A stretch of 64,000 nucleotides of DNA from Dicyema japonicum. Lineage: Eukaryota > Dicyemida > Rhombozoa > Dicyemidae. The stretch is taken from positions 177,417-241,416 of the forward strand of contig RDEW01000045.1 of assembly GCA_011109175.1 (NCBI GenBank), given 5' to 3'. A model generated the notes under the pieces. It saw only the letters and a program-made list of their open reading frames with translations, had not been told where the DNA came from and made no database searches. The translations under genes and the position numbers were made by a program. Positions within the stretch are counted from its first letter, which is position 1. Every line of letters begins with the position of its first letter. Shown piece after piece: positions 55,331 to 64,000 of this stretch.

Positions 55331-56509
55331 TTAACAGCAGTTAAAGAACAGGAAGATATTCCTTGGTCTTCTAATATTTCTGCATTTTGTAACAAATGTG
55401 ATGAGTCCGATGATTGTAAGAGTTAGAACAGATAACATAATTCCTATAATTATATACTTTTTTGAATGATTGTAATTTGTATTTTTTCCAGGAATTCCTT
55501 CTTCAAAACACATTGACTCTAAAATTCAGGAAAAATCAAACCGTTCCCGATATAATGGAATATAATATCATCCCGAAGAATTTGTGGCTTAAATGATGAA
55601 AACTCAGCATATATGCCATCAGCAAATTTAGTGAGAGACAATTCGAAGTTACAGGAATTTCCAACATCAATCAATTTGGTATTATTAGGACTCCAAGAAC
55701 CGTTATAGATTTTATTGACGATTAACTGAATTTTGGACATATAATATTTGTTTGATACAAAATAAATGTAAAAATTATTTCAAAACGACTCCCCATAAGA
55801 GATAATTCAACACTATTGTTATCAAAATTAATCTTCGTTTTCAAAATCTCGGAAAAAGCTAATAAAATATTAATCTACTATTAAAATATACAATTTACTA
55901 TTTCAACTTTGTGATTATAAAAAAGTATGATTTTAAAATGACCACTTAATATTCCTTTCAGTCGATTTTCGGCAATAAAATACCAATATCGAACTTTTGG
56001 ATCGTTAGATGGATTACAATCATTTGCTAAATTAAATTATATCAAACCTTTTCCAATAAAAGATGGAATGATTGTTTAGTGTAATATTCTATCACCAAAG
56101 AATATATCGCGAGAGTATTACCATTTTCAAAATTTACGGACATATATCCGCTTCTGTAATAATCTCCTTGTTTAATTTTTGGAATATTTGTTGTATTTGT
56201 ATAGGTTTTATTATCTTTGAGTGGTAAATATTAATTACTAGAATTTAAATCAATTTTTATTGTAATTTTGTAGAATTCCGCTGAGGATTTAAAATAAAAT
56301 TGGTAGATCAAGTTTTTTATTTCGACTGTAATTGGCATTTCATCATAAGACTGGAAAGAAATAATTTTAGTTGAATAATTGTTCGCCTACCATTATTATT
56401 TATAAAATACATTTGTAAGTGTACTTTTCAATAAACTTCTTACATATATTGACGTTCGATGTTTAAAGTCGAAAATCGTGATTGAGGAAAAAAACAATAA
56501 CAACAACAT
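55331..56509 (-). CDS. Type I membrane protein B, paralogue of gene A
   Basis: ATG is at 56509 (minus). MLLLLFFSSITIFDF is a clear signal peptide. Exons then read IISFQSYDEMPITVEIKNLI, KQGDYYRSGYMSVNF, NDCNPSNDPKVRYWYF, EFSSFKPQILRDDIIFHYIG, a juxtamembrane Cys, one helix YIIIGIMLSVLTLTIIGLIT and a basic tail. Introns of 24 bp (56215-56238), 24 bp (55875-55898) and 23 bp (55519-55541) are clear. The joins near 56060 and 55770 do not resolve. Gene A shares the blocks DCNPxNDP, SSxKxQxxRDD and xxIGN and the last intron. Over the best-aligned blocks identity is roughly one third. The signal peptide plus one helix predict a cell-surface or secretory-pathway type I protein. No known family recognised. 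Confidence 0.78.
55519..55541 (-). other. 23-bp intron at the site shared with gene A
   Basis: It starts GTTTGATTTT and ends AATTTTAG on the minus strand, phase 1, immediately 5' of the transmembrane exon. Confidence 0.85.
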
Positions 56510-56639
56510 AAATATGTAAAATGAACACATCGATGTGTATAATTTAGGTCACTTGTTATTTTGATGAATTTATTTTTAATAATTTTGAAACAAGTGATAT
56601 TTATATTAATTTATAATTATACTTATTTTCATGAATTCA

Positions 56640-57530
56640 TTAAGAAAGTCCTATTCCATACTGCAAACCACACAAAAGAACGGTACTTGTCGCTCTGGAT
56701 ATCGAGAAGGCGTTTGATTCGAGGAAGACTCTAACAACAAAAATTTTTGACACCGATATCATCCGAAAATCCAAATGTGGCTGGCCAATCTCTATATAGT
56801 AGAAAAGGCCAAGTTGTCATGAAATATGAAAATCAAGACACGATACCTCCGCGACGGGTCCCTCAAAATCCTCTTTATCATCAACATTGTTCAATTTATT
56901 TACGAGAGACCTGCCAATCCAAACATCCAAATACCATCCTTCTGTCTTATGCCGACGATTTCATTGTCGCAGCAAGACACCAAGACCATAGAAAAGCTGC
57001 ACGAAGGGTTCAAGTAACCCTCGACATTATGAACCATGGTTCCTCAAAAACCACATGCAAAAATCCCCAGGGAAGTCGAGCACTGCAATTATCTCCTTTT
57101 ACAGGGAACATACATCCTTCGATCCTAAATTAACTTGGAATAGAGAGATTATCCCAGTTAATAAGAACCCATCAATCCTTGGAGTTACATATGACCCGTT
57201 GATGACGTTCACACATCATGTGGACACAATAATTTCAAGAGTTCAAAAAAGATGGGGATCCTCAAGACTTTTGCCAATATTTTCACTTTCTCATCTCAAA
57301 TTATTATACAAACAGTATATTCTACAATGGAACATGCATGTACGGCGTACACCTTTGTCAATATCCACGCAGAACAAATTAGAGGTCATCCAAAACCAAT
57401 GCCTCCGGATCCTTCTTAAATGTGGCAGAATGACGCCTACGTCAGAAATGAGGAACACATTAGATCTCAAAAAAGTTATGGAACATCTCGGTGACGAACA
57501 ACAAAATTTTTGAAAATGGTGCGATCTTCC
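56640..57530 (+). mobile_element. 2A-type LINE fragment, RT to C-terminus
   Basis: It reads ALDIEKAFDS, LLSYADDFIVAARHQDHRKA, then SILGVTYDPLMTFTHHVDTI and LKLLYKQYILQWNMHVRR. 5'-truncated, with several breaks and small deletions. Confidence 0.8.
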
Positions 57531-57645
57531 CCATTGAAGATGAGTTTCTCGCCTACCAGAAGTATGCTTGCAAATTTGAGATCAAACCTTCCCCCTTTTG
57601 GACGATCATAAAAAATTGCAAAGTCGAAACAAAGGAGGACGCACT

Positions 57646-57834
57646 GACCTCTTTTATTTTTGACCCTTTGCACGCTTAATCGTTTTATTGACTCAAAATA
57701 AATTTTTTGTTTTTTGAGGGAAAAAGGGACCGATCCTTCGACCTCTTTTATTTTTGACCCTTTGCACGCTTAATCGCTTTATTGAATCAAAATAAATTTT
57801 TTTGTTTTTTGAGGGAACAAGGGACAGATCTTTC
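57646..57834. repeat. Two tandem copies of a 94-bp unit at a LINE 3' end
   Basis: Units start at 57646 and 57740 with GACCTCTTTTATTTTTGACC and differ by a few bases. Each includes TTTTATTGA(C/A)TCAAAATAAAT, a LINE tail-like stretch. Confidence 0.85.
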
Positions 57835-58007
57835 GAGGCAAAACTTAGTGGTTGTTAATGTTTTCAAGTGATAAATTTGTCTTATCAACCTGGACAGTAT
57901 CAACAGCCCGGACGCTATCACATACGACAATAAATAATTTAGATTCAAAAAGAATTAATCAATATGGAAAAAATTAAATTTAACAAATTAATTAGTAATT
58001 GTAATAA

Positions 58008-59156
58008 TTAAGAATCATAAACAGCAGTAGATCGATCGTAGTTTGCGTAAAAATTTTTTCCCCTAAAATTAAAAACTATTAGAATACTTGAAAATATTCA
58101 TCTGGATTAAACTTTTTGTCACGAATTGTCTGAAAATTAAAACTCTGAATATTATTTTATAAATTGTACTTTAAAAAATGGATGTTTAAGTACATCATCA
58201 TCATTTAAGGATCCTATTCTATCGTGAGGGGATTTAATTAATAACTGAGATTCAACAAATTCAAAACCTTTGATATTAAATTCCTACATTTCACATTAGT
58301 CATCATAGGGAAGTAAGGATTGAGATGTAGAATATCCCAGTAAAGTTCGCGAGTATTCGTTTTAAAATACGGAAGCTAAAATTAATAAAGTAAACTATAC
58401 TTTTCCAAAGTACATGTAATAAATTATTATACCAAGGGACCACCAATCCGCACTATATGAAATTTTATTGTATCTCAGTATTTCGGGAGAAAAATAGTGA
58501 GGTGATCCATAGTTTGAATGACAAAATGATTTACGACTGTCGTTCATTTTACTCAAATGAAAATTAGTTATTTTCACATAACCGTCAGTCCCAACATTAG
58601 ATTCTGTAACTTAAGATCGCTAAAATATATAAAAGTAAACAACCTATGGATGATCTTGTTAGCATGCAAGAACTCTACTCCAAGAGCTACACAGGCTGAG
58701 TAAAACTTTATTTGTCTATAAGAGAAGCGTTGCTTTTGCATTAAACGTTCCAAATCACCCATTTGCATGTACTTCATTGGAAGGAAGAGATTAGACTAAC
58801 AATTAATAGAATCCAAACATTTTCGAAATAATATGACTTTAAGTGGACAAAAAATATATTATTTGTTCTTGTGACTAAATCAAATACTTTCACTTCATTT
58901 ATTATTCTTTGCAAGTCGACTGAATCCGTAAGACTATGAAGTCTCACCGCGCATTTGTTTAGGTTTTTATCTTTGCACAAATCAACCTATTTATTAATAT
59001 AATGTGACTTTTCCAAATGATCCATTTCCAATTTCTTTTACTATTGTGTAATCAGTTGGGATGGATCTATTAGAATATATTTATTGTATACCTCTCAATT
59101 TGCAAATTCTGTTCGTCCAATGAATTTTGTAATTTTTCAATAATACTATTCTCCAT
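58008..59156 (-). CDS. AGC-family (PKN/PKC-like) kinase-fold protein with degraded catalytic motifs
   Basis: ATG 59156 on the minus strand. Introns of 25, 22, 23, 24, 25, 23 and 40 bp lie at 59067-59091, 58987-59008, 58796-58818, 58620-58643, 58376-58400, 58245-58267 and 58130-58169; a further 25-bp one at 58063-58087 is possible. In order: Gly-loop IGNGSFGKVDL, then AVRLHS where VAIK is expected (Lys replaced by Arg), an Asn-Glu for the C-helix, YSACVALGVEFLHANKIIH, HSDLKLQN (HRD changed to HSD, Asn kept), ITNFHLSK (DFG changed to NFH), YGSPHYFSPEI, ADWWSLGIIIYYM and KHPFFK. Three core residues are altered, so it should not phosphorylate normally. One base is missing or two are surplus at about 58590. 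The domain order fits the AGC group; no HR1 or C1 region is present. Confidence 0.87.
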
Positions 59157-59440
59157 AATTCGAAAATATTTGCTTTTTCGTATTTATAGTCAAGGCATTA
59201 ATTTTTATTACTAATTATTTGTTTAGTCACATAAATTTTCTACGTATTTTATTTCATGCCTGAATTTTATTTTTTCTTATAAGCTAAATTTTATAAAATA
59301 TTTCACATTATTACTTTTAGGACAAAGTCTATTTTCCAAACGTATGAATTATCGTGGGCGAGTATATACCCAGCAAAGTAATCCATAATGAAGAAGATCT
59401 GTCACCCCTAAATATTCTTTGTCAGGTGCTGCAGGGGTGA
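59157..59440. other. Spacer upstream of the kinase-like gene
   Basis: AT-rich with no frame supported. It may contain the promoter of the minus-strand kinase-like gene. Confidence 0.35.
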
Positions 59441-60680
59441 TGAGTTGGTCGGTGGCTCATCAGGAAACCTCTTCAGATCTACAAAATTGAAGAACTAGGC
59501 CATCACAAATTACAAGTAACTCATTCTGAACTTTTGGAAACAAACAACTCACACCATTGGACTTTTCCCTACAGCTGTGTCGGCTGAATGTATTTTCTTT
59601 CTCGTCAGTCGGATATCTTTTAATCAGGATGCTCCTCGAATCGGTCTTTCCCTCCATCTCTGAATTGATCTATGATAGCTTTGTCCCAGCTTGTGTAGAC
59701 ATGTTGTTGACCGCAAAAAGCTTCATCTCCTCTATTATCTATTAGCGATGGGTATGGTGCTATTAGCGAACTGGTGAAACGTTCTCTTGAGACGCTGGAT
59801 TCATGTCAGCTGTGGAACCTGTAAGCCTTGACTGTAGGTATGGAAAGCACTCCGATGATGATCTTTCGATTTTATAAAAAAAATTCTGGACGAGACGATC
59901 ACAGACACCATTGTTTATTCGAAGTTATCAAATTAATCCCCGAAAGCAGAATAGATCACACGAGGATTCAAAAAATTTAAGATAGAAAAATACGACAGCC
60001 TCTATAGCAGATTCCAGATGCCACCCATTGTCATCGAGAAGATTCAAGTTTTCGAGTTTAAGACTGTCTCATTCTTAGAATCGATAAAAACGAGAATTTC
60101 CACGTTACCAGGGATCGTCGAGAAATGAAATGGGGTCCGCTCCCTTGGTACGACGTTGAAAGATTCGACCACGTTGATAAAATCACTCTGCGGAGTTGAA
60201 AGATTCGACCACGTTGATAAAATCACTCTCCGAGTATGTGATATTCATTAGCTCCGATTTCTTTACATTTATCTTAAGTCAGAGGTTTCGTAGTGCCGGC
60301 ATGTGACAGAACGAACTAACTTTTCTCCATCAAGATACCAGAGGTTTAGTTCTTTGTTGATAGAGCAGACAATTTCATCGATGGCCAGAGCGAAGAGAAG
60401 TCCCATTGTTGGACTCCAGTCTCCGAACAGATAATCTTGTCCACGAAAACCAGTGAAGAGTTGGTTTCGTAAGCGAAGTTGTTGAAAGAATAAGTTCTGG
60501 GGCTCGTTTGCTTGTAGTTTTAAAAATTTGATCCCTCCGCAATGAATTGAAGGCATCCGAGGTGGATGAAGTCTCCGCAAGAAGAGCAGAAAAGTCCATA
60601 TTTGAGTGCATTGGCATAACAGCATTAAGAGCATGTCGTGTCCAGTCTCTTGGGTATAATATGTGATGCTCCATGATGAG
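59440..60680 (-). mobile_element. VWDAT/ELGG-class retroelement, RT catalytic half, decayed
   Basis: Minus-strand pieces read GLLFALAIDEIVCSINKELN followed by LWYLDGEKL, which is the RT block around the catalytic motif (family pattern LNLWYLDDG, here with Gly for the second Asp). Upstream is SLRRDQIFKTTSKRAPEL. A 40-bp tandem duplication (60155-60234) lies inside. Confidence 0.65.
60155..60234. repeat. Tandem duplication of a 40-bp unit
   Basis: GTTGAAAGATTCGACCACGT begins at 60155 and again at 60195. Confidence 0.85.
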
Positions 60681-60699
60681 GTTCCGTAGTAATGAGTAA

Positions 60700-61255
60700 T
60701 TCTTCAGTTCAGGTCAGGTTAATGAAAATTCGCGATACAATTACTCACCACAACACCACCACGTGTAATTTATACTTTAATCTCTCTATAAAAATAAAAA
60801 ATCAATAATTTAATTTTCCACCTGCTAATTTGTTAAGAACTACTGGATTAGAAGACATTAAGAAAACGAGAAAATTTTCTTAGCGTACTAATTTTTTAAA
60901 TTTATTGTCAAAACAAACTTGTTGGGGTCGGTTTATCTCTTTATCACGTCAAATCAGACCCCCTCGTTATCAGGTTCTCCAAGCCTGTCGTTTTTATGTT
61001 CCTTTTCTCTGTCACCCTAAAACCTTTTTGTGTATTTGCGATTTTCCAGGCAATTGTCCTAGAGATCGATAGCCTTCACGATGCGCTTGCATACATAATA
61101 AATTGATGGCTCAATATATTTTGGGTAAACCGTTTTAGATTTGGATCATTCCCAATTTTCCATAGCCCAGCTAGGCTTTTCACTCTGGTTTAGCACATTT
61201 ACGAACATCACAATCTGTATAAAGGTTACTCCCACATTTTTTGATTTGTAAACAA
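60700..61255. other. No gene supported
   Basis: Mixed composition, possibly the decayed 5' part of the LINE that follows. Nothing assignable. Confidence 0.3.
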
Positions 61256-61259
61256 GACA

Positions 61260-62150
61260 AGACACTTAAAAACAGTGCTCTGCACGATCGACATACACAA
61301 TACGTTTGACTCAGTCTCGAAGAAGATACTACAAGAAAAATATCTCAATTAGAGATCCTAGGGAAGTTCAAGCTTTGGATCACAAATTTCCTAAGTGGAC
61401 GAAAAGGATGTATATGTCTCGGAGATCTGGAATCTATCTCACGTCTCCTACCCAACAGAGTTCCTCAAAGATTTCCTTTATCCCCAGATCTGTTTAACCT
61501 CTTTCTGGCCAATTTTCCGACTCTTGAGTCTGATAATAATGTTCTACTCTCTATTGCGGATGATATTGTGTTGGCTTCTCGAGATCGGGACATCCAGAAG
61601 GCCACAGAAAGTATACAAATTAACCTGGACGGGCTTAATGTTGGATAATGGAAAACCGCCTAAAGGTGAAAGGTCTATATCCATTTTTTACCTCTGACAA
61701 AAGATTGGAAAGGAAGACAGTCACCTTAAAGTTAAATAAAGTCGACATCCCTTTCAACAGATGTTAAAAGATCTTGGGTGTGACACTTGATTGCATCTCT
61801 GTCGAATAGAAACTGAACGTATTAAATCGTTTATCGGGAATATGGAAGAGTGGTACTTACCCGGTCCTGATGAATTTGTACAAACGGTACATCGACCCAT
61901 GTTTCTCGTATATATGTGCCTCGTGGAGACAACTGTCTATATCTTAGACAAATATGAAGAAGATCGAGGAAATGCAAAAGAGAGCTTTCAGAGTAACGGA
62001 GCGTTGGAATTGTGGAGTTCACCGAACCGACGCCTCTGGAGGCCGTTATGAGACTAGACTCCTGATTACGGAAATGCGGCCCCGAAAAATCAGTCTGTCC
62101 TGTACGTTTATGTGCGGGCACGGGGAAAAGATGAGGTAGCTGTTAGAATG
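61260..62150 (+). mobile_element. 2A-type LINE fragment, RT region
   Basis: It reads CTIDIHNTFDSVSKKILQEK, then a shifted PxRVPQRFPLSPDLFNLF-like stretch at 61450-61505, DDIVLASRDRD near 61560, and KKIEEMQKRAFRVTERW at the end. Decayed. Confidence 0.7.
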
Positions 62151-62660
62151 CATCCGGATCATGTAATAATTAGTTTGGTTTTTATTCATATTCGCTGGGG
62201 TCTTCTGGATGAGGGCCCGTGTGACATTCAATTTCTGTAGTCCTTTTGTGAGGACTAAGAAAGCAGTAGGAAGTTCTTGTCAATGTCTGCTGCCAGGTAG
62301 TGAGGAAATGGTTAAATAGAGTGGATGACAAAGGCGAACCTTGGGCACTACGTTCGGTAGTAAACGTGATCGTGGTCTAAGGTGGCCCACAGATGACCCT
62401 CCCACGTCTTCCAGATAAAAAATTGGCCAACCATAGCTTCAAGTTAGGGTGAATTTTTGAATCAAGATTTTTCCAATTAAATGTTTCATCGGTTCCGAGT
62501 CAAACGCCTTGTTGATGTCAATCGAGACCATTGTTGTCATATGTTTGGGTGGTGTTGAAACCATCCGCAATGAACTGCGAAAGCGTTGATAAGAAAGTCG
62601 TGGTTGATCCTCTAGAACGGAATGCGTGTTGGAAATTCGGTTGAGTAAGGGAAGGAGTTG
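62150..62660 (-). mobile_element. 2A-type LINE fragment, opposite orientation
   Basis: The minus strand reads TMVSIDINKAFDSEPMKHLI, GKILIQKFTLT, FYLEDVGGSSVGHLRPRSR and LLPNVVPK, the RT finger-palm blocks of copy 2. It meets the preceding plus-strand fragment tail to tail at about 62150. Confidence 0.75.
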
Positions 62661-63046
62661 TTTGGTTTAAAAAACTAGAATAACAAGTACGTTTTAATTT
62701 AAATCAAAAAAATTATGACGATATTTTTAAATGACAAAGTTTTCAGAGTATCCCTTTGGACCTAAGGTCAGATAAATCTATACTTCCGAAGATGCGGGAA
62801 AAATACCCCTTCAAAACCAAATGTAATATAGAGACAGACGAGAGTGATTCGTATTTTAATGAATGTTGTGATTAAATCACTATTATTATTGTCAGCATTG
62901 GATAATCCTCTGGCAGAGCCGAGGGGGCTTTTAATGCTCGCAAAAAATGCAACTAGACTAGCAAGCACGTTTTATTTATTTATTATTTATTTTATTTTTG
63001 ATATTAAAAAATATTAATATAATAATTTAGTATCTAGGAAACAGAA
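62661..63046. other. Spacer upstream of IFT121
   Basis: AT-rich with no gene. It probably includes the IFT121 promoter; no recognisable box seen. Confidence 0.35.
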
Positions 63047-64000
63047 ATGCATTCATATTTGTTTAAAAAAGTAATAAAAATATATAGCAAAGTACGTATC
63101 CCCCAATAATGAAAGAATTATGTTTGTGTGGAATAAATGTTCTGGTTATTTAGCAATGTGGTGGTGAGGAGGGACTATTAAAAGTATTTCAAATTGATAT
63201 GCAAGGTTTATATTATTACTGTTTGATAGGTTTGAATGATAGGAAACAATTATATTTCCTGAATGTTAATAGAATTCATGAAAGTAGTTATGTAATAATT
63301 AATTAGCAAATATTACTTGTCTCGCATGGTCAGAGAAAACAAAAAAGTTATCCTCAGCTGATGAAAGTGGTATTATTATTATTTGGAGACATTTTGGGGG
63401 TTTAAATTGATGATGACAATAGACTCAATGAAGGAAGAACTAATAAATGATAATAATTTACATAAAATTATTGATATGAAGTGGGATAATTCTGGTAAAC
63501 AAATATGTATAATATATTCTAATGGTATTGATTATCGATTATATAGGGAATATTAATGTGATCACGAATGAGGGTGCCTTAGTTTGGAGTAACGAACAAT
63601 ATAGCAATATTATATCACTACAAGTTGTTATTATAATTTATCAAAGTGGTTCCCAAATTGTGATTCCATTTTGATTGGAAGGAAATCCCAAATTATTATT
63701 TTAGACAAGCGTGGTAATAAAATAGTAATAAATTTAATAAACTAAGGGGAATATTGCAAATGACTCTGAAATATCCTCAATTGTTTGGTATAATGGAGAG
63801 AATGGATGGAGATTTAATATGTGTCCAACATTGGCTATTTGTCTAGAAGATGGAATTTGTAAATTAATGAGGGATGTGAATGACACAGGTTATATGCTTA
63901 ATCTCAGTTAGAATTTATTACAATTAAAACTGAAATGTCAATTTTATGTGCGAAATGGAATAGAGACGGATCAGTTATAGCAATTGGGGGAACTTTCTTG
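63047..64000 (+). CDS. WDR35: IFT121/WDR35, intraflagellar transport A subunit, 5' part (runs off right edge)
   Basis: ATG is at 63047. Eight introns of 20-24 bp lie at 63071-63092, 63206-63229, 63287-63306, 63400-63422, 63525-63546, 63624-63646, 63725-63746 and 63889-63911. Exons read MHSYLFKK, VWNKCSGYLA, CGGEEGLLKVFQID, TNITCLAWSEKTKKLSSADE, SGIIIIWRHFGD, WDNSGKQICIIYSNG, CDSILIGRKSQIIILDKRG, CPTLAICLEDGICKLMRDV and WNRDGSVIAIGGTF. This follows the first beta-propeller of WDR35 step by step. IFT-A drives retrograde ciliary transport and entry of membrane proteins, so the organism builds cilia. One surplus A at 63155-63156 (GCAATGT) shifts frame between GYLA and CGGEE; everything after is in frame. 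The second propeller and TPR part lie beyond the window. Confidence 0.93.

Noticed and set aside
58580-63160. Programmed frameshifting in IFT121 and the kinase-like gene
   Set aside because: The break sites share no slippery motif or context, and similar breaks occur in RPS13 and in retroelements. Random indels are simpler.

Overview
The window looks like nuclear DNA of a small-genome, ciliated animal. It is AT-rich and gene-poor, packed with decayed retrotransposons, and its host genes are cut by spliceosomal introns of only about 17-26 bp. I joined exons by hand in roughly a dozen genes. In RPS13, IFT121/WDR35, a MORN2-like gene, adenosine kinase, an ATG18/WIPI gene, an AGC-kinase-like gene and others, removing GT...AG segments of about 20-25 bp restores the conserved protein. 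Ciliary genes (IFT121, MORN2-like), metazoan LINEs carrying 2A peptides, and introns this short together point to a mesozoan. A dicyemid is my best guess, from the published very short dicyemid introns. This is inference, not identification.

Layout: 0-5.5 kb holds a retroelement fragment running off the left edge, a secreted His/Asn-rich repeat protein gene (2037-2456, minus) and nested LINE debris with a short non-autonomous derivative. 6.0-7.1 kb holds membrane-protein gene A. 7.4-10.8 kb is LINE debris with two single-N assembly joins. 10.9-12.2 kb is ATG18/WIPI. 12.5-20.4 kb is MULE, hAT and LINE remains. 20.9-22.1 kb is adenosine kinase. 23.4-26 kb is a 2A-bearing LINE. 26.7-27.1 kb is RPS13. 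27.4-32.7 kb is nested retroelement and hAT debris. 33.0-33.5 kb is MORN2-like. 33.6-41.3 kb has LINE and hAT debris plus several unrecognised intron-bearing gene pieces. 41.4-44.3 and 47.0-50.0 kb are the two best-preserved LINEs. 51.4-52.8 kb has LRR and sorbitol-dehydrogenase remnants. 54.6-56.5 kb has a STEEP1-like piece and membrane-protein gene B, a paralogue of A. 58.0-59.2 kb is a kinase-like gene whose catalytic motifs are degraded. 59.4-62.7 kb is retroelement debris. 63.05 kb to the right edge is IFT121/WDR35.

Host genes are scattered singly between repeats, on both strands, with no operon-like grouping. Nearly every conserved gene carries one or a few single-base frame breaks, even RPS13. 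With the two N joins flanked by unmerged 190-200 bp duplicates, this suggests residual assembly or sequencing error, so I do not call these genes dead on one frameshift alone. I found no tRNA, rRNA or CRISPR.
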